Shown here: positions 34,252 through 42,403 of the stretch, piece after piece
Layout: each line of letters begins with the position of its first letter
Position numbering within the stretch: position 1 is the stretch's first letter
From: Streptomyces chilikensis
GTDB taxonomy: Bacteria > Actinomycetota > Actinomycetes > Streptomycetales > Streptomycetaceae
Direction: 5' to 3'
DNA: 45,755 nucleotides
Assembly (NCBI RefSeq): GCF_001642695.1
Contig: NZ_LWCC02000005.1
Location: forward strand, 368,370 to 414,124
The notes under the pieces: generated by a model
The model's database searches: none
Seen by the model: the letters and a program-made list of their open reading frames with translations, nothing else
What the model was told of the DNA's origin: nothing
Made by a program: the position numbers and the translations under genes

Positions 34252-35550
34252 ATGCGAAGAATGGTCGGACGGGGGCCGAGCGCCCCGGTGACGCGGCTGG
34301 CCGTGGGCCTGGCGGCGCTCGTGTCCACGCTGCCGGCGGCGGCCTCCGCGGCCGCGGAGGGCACGGCGCCGCCGGCCACCCGTGACCCGGCGGTGGTGAC
34401 CGAGTGGATGCGTGTCGCCGCCGACACCATCGATGCCGAGGTGGACGGCACCCCTCCCGACCGGATGTTCTGGGAGGCGTACGCCGCGACGGCCATGTAC
34501 AACGCCGTGACGGGCATCGAGGGCCGGTACGTCCCGTACAGGTGGCGGGAGCACGGGCCGAGGAAGGCGTCCTCGGCGGCCGCCGCCGCGGCCGCCGCCC
34601 ACCGTCTGCTCAGCCACTACTTCCCCGCGGCGGACGCCGAACTCGACGCCGCCTACACGGCCACGCTGGCGAGGATCCCCGACGGCCGGGCCGAGCAGGA
34701 GGGCGCCGCGTTCGGCAGGCGCGCCGCGGACCACTTCGTGGCGCTCCGCGCGCACGACGGGCGGGGCGACAGCGTGTCCTTCGACAAGCCTCCCGTGCCG
34801 GGGATCTGGCGGCCCACCCCGCCCACGTTCGGCCCCTTCTCCAACGCCTGGCTGGGCCGGATGCGGCCCCTGCTGCTCCACTCCCCCGACATGTTCCGTC
34901 CCGGCCCGCCGCCCCCGACGACCTCCGCCCCCTACGCGCGGGACCTCAACGAGGTCAAGGCGTACGGGGCGAGGGACAGCACGGTGCGCACGCCGGAACA
35001 GACCGACACCGCACGGTTCTTCACCGAACTCGACATCCCCGCCGCCCTGGGCGACCAGGCGGTCCGGCGGCAACTGGACATCGCCGGCACGGCCCGACTC
35101 TACGCGGCGGTGCACGCCGCGCAGGCCGACGGCATCATCGCCGCCTGGGACGCCAAACTGCACTACGGGACGTGGCGTCCGGTCACCGCCATCCATCTGG
35201 CGGACCAGGACGGCAATCCGGCCACCGAACCGGATCCCGGCTGGGAGCCGCTGCTGCCGACCCCGGCCCACCCCGACTACCTGAGCGGGCACGCCGCCAC
35301 CGCGGGCGCCCTGACGGGCACCCTGACCAAGCTGCTGGGCGACGACCGGATCGACTTCACCGTCCGCTCCGTCCGGGGCGGATCGACCCGGCACTACGAG
35401 CACGCCGCCGACTACGACCGCGACGTGATCGACGCCCGCGTGTTCGCGGGCATCCACACCCGCACGGCGGACACCGTCGGCAACCGTGTCGGGCACCGGA
35501 TCGCCGACTGGGCGCTCACCCGGTACTTCGTCCCCGTCGAGCGGCGCTGA
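34252..35550 (+). CDS. Vanadium-dependent haloperoxidase-like protein, secreted
   Basis: 432 residues from an ATG after AAGGAG. A signal peptide (about 1-36, ending AAASAAAEG) is followed by an all-helical PAP2/chloroperoxidase domain. The vanadate/phosphate-binding motifs are in order: K and R in AKLHYGTWRPVTAI (about 300-313), SGH in PDYLSGHAATAGAL and R-x(n)-H in DARVFAGIHTRTAD. Such enzymes oxidise halide with hydrogen peroxide, or act as acid phosphatases. In Streptomyces some make halogenated meroterpenoids. No prenyltransferase or polyketide cluster is adjacent, so its role is open. Confidence 0.88.
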   Translation: MRRMVGRGPSAPVTRLAVGLAALVSTLPAAASAAAEGTAPPATRDPAVVTEWMRVAADTIDAEVDGTPPDRMFWEAYAATAMYNAVTGIEGRYVPYRWREHGPRKASSAAAAAAAAHRLLSHYFPAADAELDAAYTATLARIPDGRAEQEGAAFGRRAADHFVALRAHDGRGDSVSFDKPPVPGIWRPTPPTFGPFSNAWLGRMRPLLLHSPDMFRPGPPPPTTSAPYARDLNEVKAYGARDSTVRTPEQTDTARFFTELDIPAALGDQAVRRQLDIAGTARLYAAVHAAQADGIIAAWDAKLHYGTWRPVTAIHLADQDGNPATEPDPGWEPLLPTPAHPDYLSGHAATAGALTGTLTKLLGDDRIDFTVRSVRGGSTRHYEHAADYDRDVIDARVFAGIHTRTADTVGNRVGHRIADWALTRYFVPVERR

Positions 35551-35939
35551 CCCCGTTCCGCGCGGAACCCGGCGGATCCCGGTCCACGGTGCGGCCCCGC
35601 CCGGCCGGCCGCTCATCGGTCAGGCAGCGGCCGTGTCCCCCGGCCACGCGGCGGCCGGACTTCTCCACCGCGGCCCTCGCCGCCGTCGCGGACGACCGCC
35701 CACCGGTGACGACCGGTCAGCCGGCGTCCTCGGCCGGGGCGCCTGCCGCCGGAGGCCGGCCGAGGTCCACCGCGTGGGGCGTCGCGACGGAAGGCCACTG
35801 CGGATCCCGCGGAGCCGTCGTGCGGTCGCGGACCCGCTCCACGTCCGTGGGGCCGAGGAGGGGACCGCCGCCGGGGGCGGCCCGCGCACGGCCCGGCCAC
35901 CAGGCGCGGGGCGTCGGCCGCCCGCCGCCCGGCGCCGGG
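35551..35939. other. 389-bp gap between convergent genes
   Basis: I see no supported gene. Several short frames are open on both strands because of base composition. A minus-strand stretch ending with a TGA at 35717 has coding-like third-position GC over about 40 codons (DRTTAPRDPQWPSVATPHAV) but no ribosome site or known family. Confidence 0.4.
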
Positions 35940-36359
35940 TCAGGCAGGCGCCAGGCCGTCCGCCCTCAGACCGGCGAGGACCGCCTCGCCGAGGGCCTGG
36001 ACCGCGGACTGCGGGCGGACCATGACGGTGAACTCCTTGATCCGGCCGTCCTCGTCGAAGTGCAGCAGGTCGATGCCGTGGATCTCCCTGCCGCCGACCT
36101 CGGCGCGGAAGACCAGCACCGCGGCGTCGGCGGGCGAACCGTCGGCGCCGGTCCGCACGGTGCCGGCGCAGTCGCCGACGTAACGGAACTCGTCGAAGGT
36201 GCGCAGCAGCACCCCGAAGAGGCCCATGACCATCGGCTTGCCCATGAAGGGCGTGAACTTCACCGGGCTGTAGAGGCGGACGTCGTCGGTGAACAGGCCG
36301 TCCAGCGCCGCGAGGTCACGGCGGTCCACGGCGGCGCGGAAACGGTCGGTGGTGTTCAT
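35940..36359 (-). CDS. SnoaL/NTF2-like protein
   Basis: 139 residues from ATG 36359, which has GGAGG 11 nt upstream; an ATG 8 codons further up lies inside the operator palindrome and lacks a ribosome site. It has the cone fold of nuclear-transport-factor-2-like proteins: RFRAAVDRRDLAALDGLFTD, VRLYSPVKFTPFMGKPMV and IHGIDLLHFDEDGRIKEFTV. The family includes isomerases, cyclases and binding proteins. It is divergent from a PadR gene across a perfect 10-bp inverted repeat and is likely its target. Confidence 0.85.
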   Translation of the reverse strand: MNTTDRFRAAVDRRDLAALDGLFTDDVRLYSPVKFTPFMGKPMVMGLFGVLLRTFDEFRYVGDCAGTVRTGADGSPADAAVLVFRAEVGGREIHGIDLLHFDEDGRIKEFTVMVRPQSAVQALGEAVLAGLRADGLAPA

Positions 36360-36377
36360 GCCTTGCTCGGCCTCCAC

Positions 36378-36409
36378 AGTCATGAATGTGACCAGTCAGA
36401 TTCATGACT
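36378..36409. promoter_or_regulatory. PadR-type operator palindrome
   Basis: AGTCATGAAT (36378-36387) is the exact complement of ATTCATGACT (36400-36409), with 12 bp between. It lies between the divergent NTF2-like and padR genes. TACCAT (36409-36414) next to it may be the -10 box of padR. Confidence 0.7.
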
Positions 36410-36462
36410 ACCATGGGCCGGGCGCCGGCGACAGGGGCGGGCGCGCACGAGGAGGCGAGGGG

Positions 36463-37032
36463 ATGGCGCTACGGCACGCCGTGCTGGCGGCACTGCTCGA
36501 CGAGGAGCTCAGCGGCTACCAGTTGGCCAAGGCGTTCGACCTGGGGGTCGCGAACTTCTGGCACGCGCGGCCCCAGCAGCTCTACGCCGAACTGGGCCGC
36601 CTGGAGAAGGACGGGCTCGTCCGGGGCCGGGAGGTGGTCCAGGAGTCACGGCCCACCAAGCGCCTGTTCCGCGTGACCGAGGCCGGTCTGGCGGAGCTGG
36701 AGGAGTTCGCGGCCGCCTCGGCGAAACCGTCCTTCGTCCGTGACGACCTGCTCGTCAAGGTCCAGGCGGCGGACCACGTCGACGTCACGGCGCTCATCGC
36801 GCAGCTCACCGAGCGCGCCGCCTTCGCCCGCGCCAGGATCGAGCTCTTCGGCAAGCTGCTGCGCGGCATGCGCGGTGACCGCACGGAGGAGGAGTTCCTG
36901 CGCGACGGCGACCGGATCGGCCCGTACCTGACCTGCCTGCGCGGGCTGGCCTTCGAGGAGGGCAACCGCGACTGGTGCGAACACGCCGTCACCGTCCTGC
37001 GCGGGAGGGCGAGGGCGTCCTCGGCCCGGTGA
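36463..37032 (+). CDS. PadR family transcriptional regulator
   Basis: 189 residues from an ATG after GAGGAGGCGAGG. The winged helix-turn-helix MALRHAVLAALLDEELSGYQ followed by LAKAFDLGVANFWHARPQQLY, then the wing, occupies residues 1-85; the C-terminal VIR-like dimerisation helices occupy about 95-185. The family includes phenolic-acid and drug sensors. It should repress itself and the divergent NTF2-like gene. Its stop codon lies in the first unit of a three-copy tandem repeat. Confidence 0.92.
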   Translation: MALRHAVLAALLDEELSGYQLAKAFDLGVANFWHARPQQLYAELGRLEKDGLVRGREVVQESRPTKRLFRVTEAGLAELEEFAAASAKPSFVRDDLLVKVQAADHVDVTALIAQLTERAAFARARIELFGKLLRGMRGDRTEEEFLRDGDRIGPYLTCLRGLAFEEGNRDWCEHAVTVLRGRARASSAR

Positions 37033-37086
37033 GCGCCGCGTCCGTCCGGTGAGCGCCGCGTCCGTCCGGTGAGCGCCGCGTCCGTC
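37027..37086. repeat. Three perfect 20-bp tandem repeats at the padR stop
   Basis: CGGTGAGCGCCGCGTCCGTC occurs three times in a row. The first copy contains the padR stop TGA (37030-37032), and each copy repeats the same CGG-TGA codons. There are no spacers, so it is not CRISPR. Confidence 0.95.
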
Positions 37087-37124
37087 CGGCGGACGGCTCC
37101 CGGACGGTCCGTCCGCGAAAGGTC

Positions 37125-37155
37125 TTGACCTGGAGCGCGCTCCAGATCCGAGCAT
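37125..37155 (+). promoter_or_regulatory. MerR-type promoter with palindromic long spacer
   Basis: TTGACC (-35, 37125-37130) is 19 bp from GAGCAT (-10 position, 37150-37155). The spacer carries the perfect palindrome CTGGAGCGCGCTCCAG (37130-37145). A 19-bp spacer with such a palindrome is the hallmark of MerR-activated promoters. The start of transcription would fall at about 37162, so the ATG at 37163 may be leaderless. Confidence 0.75.
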
Positions 37156-37162
37156 GGAGCGC

Positions 37163-38101
37163 ATGGACAACACCAACGCCCACGTCGTGCTGGGCACCAT
37201 GGACTTCGGTACGCGCGTCGCTCCCGAGCAGGCCTTCGCGATCCTCGACGCCTTCGTCGCCGGCGGCGGGGTCTGGCTCGACACCGCGAACTGCTACACG
37301 TTCTGGCTCGATCCCAGCGGTGTCGGCGGCGCCAGCGAGCGCGTCATCGGCTCGTGGCTCGAGGCCCGGCCCGGCGCCCGTGACGCGGTCCGGATCGCGA
37401 CCAAGGTCCGGCAGAATCCGCTGGTGCCGCACTCCTGGCCAAAGAGCGCGGAAGGTCTCTCCGCCCGCGCGATCCACGCAGGCGTGGAGGAGAGCCTGCG
37501 ACGGCTGCGGGTCGATCACGTCGACCTCCTCTGGGCCCATGCCGAGGACCGGACCGTGCCCCTGGAGGAGACCGTCGGCGCCTTCGGGGAGCTCGTCGCG
37601 AAGGGGGTGGCCGTACGGCTGGGGGCGGCGAACCACGCGTCCTGGCGCGTCGAACGCGCCCGGGCCGCCGCGCGGGAGCAGGGCGTGGAACCGTGGACGG
37701 CCCTGCAGCTGCGCCATTCGCTGGTGCAGCCGCGCCCGCTCACCCCGGTGGCGGAGGGCGGCCACCGCATGCTCGCCGCCGAGGACCTCGACCTCGCGCG
37801 GTCGGAGGGGCTCGCCGTGTGGGCGTACAGCACGCTGCTGTGGGGTTCCTACGTGCGGGCGGACAAGCCGCTCCCACCGACCTATGATCACCCCGGTACC
37901 ACCCGGGTGCTCGCCGTCCTGGACGACGTGGCCCGCGAACTCTCGGCGACGCCCAACCAGGTGGTCCTCGCCTGGCTGATGCGGCAGGGCATCGATCCCA
38001 TCGTGGGCGTGAGCCGGGTGGAGCAGATCGAGGAAGCGCTCGCCGCACGCCGCGTGCGACTCGGCGACGAGCACCTGGCGCGCTTCGCCGAGGCGCGATA
38101 G
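37163..38101 (+). CDS. Aldo/keto reductase (AKR11/12-like) under MerR control
   Basis: 312 residues from ATG 37163, chosen because it is at the predicted transcription start; an ATG three codons earlier is possible. The tetrad is Asp and Tyr in WLDTANCYTFW, Lys in RIATKVRQNPLV and His in DLLWAHAEDRTVPL. The NADP-binding end has IDPIVGVSRVEQIEEALAA. It reduces carbonyls in the cytoplasm. It precedes a MerR gene by 32 bp and has a MerR-type operator upstream, so it is probably induced by an electrophile or aldehyde that MerR senses. Confidence 0.9.
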   Translation: MDNTNAHVVLGTMDFGTRVAPEQAFAILDAFVAGGGVWLDTANCYTFWLDPSGVGGASERVIGSWLEARPGARDAVRIATKVRQNPLVPHSWPKSAEGLSARAIHAGVEESLRRLRVDHVDLLWAHAEDRTVPLEETVGAFGELVAKGVAVRLGAANHASWRVERARAAAREQGVEPWTALQLRHSLVQPRPLTPVAEGGHRMLAAEDLDLARSEGLAVWAYSTLLWGSYVRADKPLPPTYDHPGTTRVLAVLDDVARELSATPNQVVLAWLMRQGIDPIVGVSRVEQIEEALAARRVRLGDEHLARFAEAR

Positions 38102-38133
38102 CCCCGCGGCAGCGCGGTGATCCAAGGAGTGCC

Positions 38134-38481
38134 ATGACCGTCCTCTCCCCCGCCACGGCCGCCGACCGGACCGGGGTCTCCATCGACACGCTGCGCTACT
38201 ACGAGCGGGAAGGGCTCATCGGCCCGATCCGGCGCTCGGCGGGCGGGCGCAGGGAGTACACCGAGGACGACATCTTCTGGATCGGCCTGGTCACGTGCTT
38301 CCGCGATGCCGGACTGGGCATCGCGGACCTGCGGGAGTTCGTCGCGATCCTCCGCTCCGAACGCTCCCCGCAGGACCGGGTCGCCTTCCTCCGCGAGCGT
38401 CGTGCAGCGCTGGAGGAGCGGGTGGCCGCGCTGCACCGGGCCATGGGGGTCCTGGACGAGAAGATCGCCCACTACAGCTGA
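38134..38481 (+). CDS. MerR family transcriptional regulator
   Basis: 115 residues from an ATG after AAGGAG. It has the MerR helix-turn-helix TAADRTGVSIDTLRYYEREG with the wing RRSAGGRREYTEDD, then a coiled-coil dimerisation helix to the end (LEERVAALHRAMGVLDEKIA). There is a single Cys in LVTCFRDAGLGI, the position used by the thiol-sensing NmlR/AdhR class. It is cotranscribed with the aldo/keto reductase gene and should activate it from the palindrome at 37130-37145. Confidence 0.92.
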   Translation: MTVLSPATAADRTGVSIDTLRYYEREGLIGPIRRSAGGRREYTEDDIFWIGLVTCFRDAGLGIADLREFVAILRSERSPQDRVAFLRERRAALEERVAALHRAMGVLDEKIAHYS

Positions 38482-38583
38482 GCGCCGTGCGTCCCCGGCA
38501 CCGGGAGGCACACGAACGGCGCGGGCCGCGTACCGTGTCGGGCCGGGGAGCCGGCGCGCGGTCGAGCGGCTCGGTGACGGCGT

Positions 38584-39501
38584 GTGCCTCTGGGGGCTGT
38601 GGTGGTGGACGGACCGGTTCTCGTGACGCGGGCGGCGCGGGAGCGACTCGTCCTGCGGTTCGGGCCCGAGGCGGACCGCTGGTGCGAAGCGTTGCCGTCC
38701 CTCGTCGGCGAGCTCGCCGCCCGCTGGGATCTGCGCGTCGTGGAGTCCCTGGGGGGCGGCACCTCACGGGTCTTCCGCTGCTTCCAGGAGGGCGCCGGCA
38801 GGACGGTGTGGCTGAAGGTGACCCCCGACCCCGCGATCGCCGCGCAGGAGGCGGAAGCACTGGCCCTGTGGTCGGGGACACCGTCCGTGGTCGGTCTGCT
38901 GGCGCGGGATCTCACGGCCGGAGCGCTGCTCCTGGCCGACGTGGCCCCGGGACGGCCGGCCGGGGAGCACGGCCGGCGGCTGCCGGAGGTGGCGGTCCTG
39001 CTCCGCGAGCTGCGGCTGCGGACCCCGCGCCCGGCGGAGCCCTCGGTGCTGCGCCCGCTGGCGGAGCGGATCGACCTCCTCTTCGGCCTGGCGGAGCGCA
39101 GGCCGGTCACGGCCGGGGGCCGGCGCGTGGCTCCCGCGGTCCTCGAGCGCGCCCGGGCCCGGTGTCTGGAACTGTGCGGGAGCGGACCGGTGGGTCTCGT
39201 GCACGGCGACCTCCACGCCGCCAACGTGCTGGTCGGTCCGGGCGGCCGCCTGGTGGCGATCGACCCCCGGCCCGCGTGGGGCGACCCGGACTTCGACGCC
39301 GTCGACTGGGTGCTCGGCGGCGTCCTAGACCTCACCGCGCTGCGGCGGAGGATCGCTTCGCTGGCGTCCCTGGTCCCGGGCCAGTCGCCCGAGCGTGTGC
39401 TGGCCTGGTGCCGGGCGCTGGCCGCCCTCGAGGCCGCGCCGAGGCTGCGCGCCGGACGGGACGACGCGGAGACCCGTTTCCTGCTGTCACTGGCGCGGTG
39501 A
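38584..39501 (+). CDS. Aminoglycoside/hydroxyurea phosphotransferase (APH_6_hur family)
   Basis: 305 residues if the first GTG is used; GTGs at 38599 to 38623 are alternatives and the ribosome site is unclear. The kinase-like fold has the brace region SLGGGTSRVFRCFQ and VWLKVTP (ATP lysine), the catalytic loop VHGDLHAANVL with the catalytic aspartate, and AIDPRPAWGDPDFDAVDW for metal binding. This combination is typical of streptomycin 6-kinase and hydroxyurea kinase relatives. It could inactivate an aminoglycoside or act on a small metabolite. A second, unrelated APH-type gene follows 500 bp downstream. Confidence 0.85.
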   Translation: MPLGAVVVDGPVLVTRAARERLVLRFGPEADRWCEALPSLVGELAARWDLRVVESLGGGTSRVFRCFQEGAGRTVWLKVTPDPAIAAQEAEALALWSGTPSVVGLLARDLTAGALLLADVAPGRPAGEHGRRLPEVAVLLRELRLRTPRPAEPSVLRPLAERIDLLFGLAERRPVTAGGRRVAPAVLERARARCLELCGSGPVGLVHGDLHAANVLVGPGGRLVAIDPRPAWGDPDFDAVDWVLGGVLDLTALRRRIASLASLVPGQSPERVLAWCRALAALEAAPRLRAGRDDAETRFLLSLAR

Positions 39502-39798
39502 TCACGCGCCGGCCCGGTCCCGGCACGGGCGTCGGAGTCGAGGCCGCCGGGCCGGGCCCCCCGGGAGGACAGCGGTACGGCCCGCTCGATCCCGTCGTCC
39601 CGTCGGTCCCGGCGATCTCGATCACGGGCCGGAGGTTCTCCGGGGCGTCGCCGTGACCCGCTCCCCCGCGGCACCGTGGTCGTGCGCGCCGGAGCAGGCG
39701 TGCGCGCCCCGGAGGACTTCCTCCGAAGCGGCCCGGGGAGGCCGGCGCCGCCGATACGGTGGGCGCCTACAGGAAAGCGACCACCCGTCAGGAACCCC

Positions 39799-40002
39799 AT
39801 GACCGGTGACACGGCCCGGACGGCCTCCCGCGCCCGCGACCCGGAACCCGCCTGCCCGACCGCTCCGGTCGTGGACGTCGTCCTCGGTCCGCTCCTCGCG
39901 GGCCTCGCCCCATGGGCGGCCGACGGCCTCGAGGAGGTGGAGCGTGCTCGCCACGCCCTCGCCGGCACGCCGCCCCGGTGGCGGGCGGAGGTACCGGCGT
40001 GA
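39799..40002 (+). CDS. Small protein coupled to the APH gene (67 residues, unknown)
   Basis: Starts at an ATG after AGGAACCCC. The product reads MTGDTARTASRARDPEPACP, then APVVDVVLGPLLAGLAPWAA and DGLEEVERARHALAGTPP. One short hydrophobic helix is possible. Its stop overlaps the GTG of the next gene (GTGA), so translation is coupled and it may help that kinase. No family is recognised. Confidence 0.55.
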   Translation: MTGDTARTASRARDPEPACPTAPVVDVVLGPLLAGLAPWAADGLEEVERARHALAGTPPRWRAEVPA

Positions 40003-40916
40003 CCCACGACGGGATCGAGATCACCGCGGAGCTGGTCCGGGACCTGCTGCGTGAGCAGCACCCCGACCTGGCCGGCCGTCCCGTGCGTTTCGGCGCACGG
40101 GGCTGGGACAACCAACTGTGGCGGCTCGGCGACGACCTGGCCGTCCGCCTGCCCTGGGCGACGCGGTCGGCCGATGCGCTGCTGCGCACGGAACACGCCT
40201 GGCTGCCGGGGCTCGCCCCCGGTCTGCCGCTGCGGGTGCCCGTTCCGCAGCGCCTCGGTGAACCCTCCGCGCGGTTCCCGCGGCCCTGGATCGTCACCAC
40301 CTGGGTGCCGGGCACTCCGGCCGACGTGGCCCCGGTGACGCGCGCCGCGGAGGCCGCCGCCGGTCTGGCCGCCTTCCTGTCCGCCCTGCACCGGCCCGCT
40401 CCTGCCGGAGCGCCCGCCGGCCGTGGCCGCGGAGGGCCGCTGGCCGACCACGCCGAGTCGTTCGACGGGGGTTTCGCCTCCGCCACCGCGCTGGGGCTGG
40501 TCCCCGCACCGGACGCCGTCCGCGCGCTGTGGGAGGACGCCCTCTCCGCGCCCGTGTGGCCGGGACCGGCCCTGTGGCTCCACGGCGACCTGCACCCGGC
40601 CAACGTCCTCACCTCCGAGGGCGCCCTCTGCGGCGTGATCGACTTCGGTGACCTCTGTGCCGGCGACCCCGCGTGCGACCTCGCCGCCGTGTGGATCCTG
40701 CTGCCGGACGACGCCCTCGCACGTTTCCACGAGGCGTACGAACCGGCCGTGGACGCCGCCACCCTGCGCCGCGCCCGCGGGTGGGCGGTGCTGAAGGCCC
40801 TCGCCTGCGCCCTCATCGGGGACGCCGGCGTCCACGGCCGCCCCGGCGGCAAGCCCACCTGGGGTCCGCCCGCGCAGGCCTCCCTGCGGCGCCTCGTCGC
40901 GGCGGCGTGCCGCTGA
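39999..40916 (+). CDS. Aminoglycoside phosphotransferase (APH) family protein
   Basis: 305 residues from a GTG that overlaps the stop of a 67-residue gene. The kinase fold has GWDNQLWRLGDDLAVRLPW at the N-lobe, the catalytic loop LWLHGDLHPANVLTSEG and the metal-binding VIDFGDLCAGDPACDLAAVW. This is the APH(3'')/macrolide-kinase-like family, distinct from the APH_6 type at 38584. Many members act on unknown metabolites. Two phosphotransferases of different families within 2.5 kb is notable. Confidence 0.9.
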   Translation: MTHDGIEITAELVRDLLREQHPDLAGRPVRFGARGWDNQLWRLGDDLAVRLPWATRSADALLRTEHAWLPGLAPGLPLRVPVPQRLGEPSARFPRPWIVTTWVPGTPADVAPVTRAAEAAAGLAAFLSALHRPAPAGAPAGRGRGGPLADHAESFDGGFASATALGLVPAPDAVRALWEDALSAPVWPGPALWLHGDLHPANVLTSEGALCGVIDFGDLCAGDPACDLAAVWILLPDDALARFHEAYEPAVDAATLRRARGWAVLKALACALIGDAGVHGRPGGKPTWGPPAQASLRRLVAAACR

Positions 40917-40978
40917 CCGGTTCCTCCCGGCCGGTGGCCGGCCGCCGCGCTCCTCCGCGCGCCGCGGCCGGCGGCCGT

Positions 40979-41176
40979 TCACGCCGGCAGCAGCCCCGCC
41001 GCGCAGAGGACGCCCATGACGAGCAGGCACCCGCCGACGAGCCTGTAGGCCGGCGCGGTGGGCCTGGCGGGACGCCGCTCACCCGCGCGGCTGCCGAACA
41101 CGGCGGCCCACCTCTCCCCGCCCACGAGGGAGAACAGTCCCATCAGGGCGATGACCACTCCCACGACGACCTGCAC
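40979..41176 (-). CDS. Small two-helix membrane protein (65 residues)
   Basis: GTG start after GGGAGG. The product has two hydrophobic segments, VQVVVGVVIALMGLFSLVG and YRLVGGCLLVMGVLCAAGLL, joined by a basic loop RAGERRPARPT. No family is recognised. It stands alone, divergent from the sirtuin gene. Confidence 0.7.
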   Translation of the reverse strand: MQVVVGVVIALMGLFSLVGGERWAAVFGSRAGERRPARPTAPAYRLVGGCLLVMGVLCAAGLLPA

Positions 41177-41424
41177 AGCAGCGCCCTCCCTGCCGAACCT
41201 CCGAAGGATCACGACGGACGAGAGTCACCTCCTGCGGTTCCGCAGGCCCCCGGAACCGGATCGGTCATGGTCCTTCCGGTGACGACGTCAAGGTGCGTAT
41301 GAACTCGACGGCCGTGCGGAAACGAGCGATATCCCGCCATCGAAGGCCGCGCGGAGATCCCCGCGGCGACGGCGGAGGGCGGGGCGCGGGCCGGGAGCGC
41401 CGGCGCCTTCCGTACCCTGGCGGC
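41177..41424. promoter_or_regulatory. Divergent region between the two-helix protein and sirtuin genes
   Basis: 248 bp with no credible gene. TACCCT (41413-41418), 6 nt before the sirtuin ATG, looks like the -10 box of a leaderless promoter; no -35 match is clear. Confidence 0.45.
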
Positions 41425-42336
41425 ATGCGCATGCGCCCCACCCTGAGCTGGACACCGCCCGAGGACCTGCCCCCGGGCACCACGGATCCGGGACCGGTCG
41501 TCGACGCGCTGGAGACCGGCGGTGTCCTCGTGCTCAGCGGGGCGGGCATCTCCACGGAGTCCGGCATCCCCGACTACCGGGGAGAGGGCGGGAGCCTCAG
41601 CCGCCACACCCCGATGACCTACCAGGACTTCGTCGGCGACGCCCGCGCCCGGCAGCGGTACTGGGCGCGCAGCCACCTCGGCTGGCGCACCTTCCGCCGG
41701 GCGCACCCCAATGCCGGGCACCGGGCCGTGGCCGCGTTCGAGGCGCGGGGCCGGCTGGCCGGTGTGATCACCCAGAACGTCGACGGACTGCACCAGGCCG
41801 CGGGCAGCGAGGACGTCGTGGAGCTCCACGGCAGCCTGGCCCGCGTCGTGTGCCTCACCTGCGGCGCCATGAGCGCGCGCCGCGAACTGGCCGAGCGGCT
41901 GGAGGCGGCCAACGAGGGGTTCGCGCCGGTGGCCGCCGGTCTGAACCCGGACGGCGACGCCGACCTCACCGACGAACAGGTCGGCGACTTCCGGGTGGTG
42001 CCGTGCACGGTCTGCGGCGGCGTCCTCAAGCCGGACGTGGTGTTCTTCGGCGAGAACGTTCCGCCGGGCCGGGTCGAGCACTGCCGCCGGCTGGTGCAGG
42101 GGGCGACGTCGTTGCTGGTGCTGGGGTCGTCGCTGACGGTGATGTCCGGTCTCCGGTTCGTCCGCCAGGCGGCGCAGGCCGGCAAGCCGGTGCTGATCGT
42201 CAACCGGGACCCCACCCGGGGCGACCGGTACGCCCTCACCCGTGTGGCGCTGCCGTTGGGAGCGACCCTGACGACCGTGGCCGAGCGGCTGTCGTCCCCG
42301 CCGGAGCACCGGGCGACGGCCCGGACACGACCGTAG
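41425..42336 (+). CDS. NAD-dependent protein deacylase (Sir2 family)
   Basis: 303 residues. The NAD pocket motifs GAGISTESGIPDYRGEGG and TQNVDGLHQAAG are present, with the catalytic histidine in VELHGSLARVV. Two zinc Cys pairs are seen, CLTCG and CTVCGG, and the later NAD-binding motifs are KPDVVFFGENVP and VLGSSLTVMSG. It removes acetyl or acyl groups from protein lysines. The ATG follows a TACCCT box by 6 nt with no ribosome site, so it is probably leaderless. Confidence 0.95.
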   Translation: MRMRPTLSWTPPEDLPPGTTDPGPVVDALETGGVLVLSGAGISTESGIPDYRGEGGSLSRHTPMTYQDFVGDARARQRYWARSHLGWRTFRRAHPNAGHRAVAAFEARGRLAGVITQNVDGLHQAAGSEDVVELHGSLARVVCLTCGAMSARRELAERLEAANEGFAPVAAGLNPDGDADLTDEQVGDFRVVPCTVCGGVLKPDVVFFGENVPPGRVEHCRRLVQGATSLLVLGSSLTVMSGLRFVRQAAQAGKPVLIVNRDPTRGDRYALTRVALPLGATLTTVAERLSSPPEHRATARTRP

Positions 42337-42403
42337 GGCGCCGGCCGCGTGGTCGCCGTGCGTAGCCGTCGGGGCGCCGCGACGGCTCGGGCCTCGGGGC
42401 GAA

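Noticed and set aside
35620-35900. Short open frames on both strands between the haloperoxidase and NTF2-like genes
   Set aside because: No ribosome sites, no hydrophobic or domain pattern, and overlapping frames are equally open.
37027-37086. CRISPR-like repeats
   Set aside because: Units are directly adjacent without spacers and no cas genes are near.
39502-39798. A minus-strand stretch reading like VIEIAGTDGTTGSSG as a kinase P-loop remnant
   Set aside because: The key lysine of the P-loop is absent and no further similarity follows; the 297-bp gap otherwise shows nothing.
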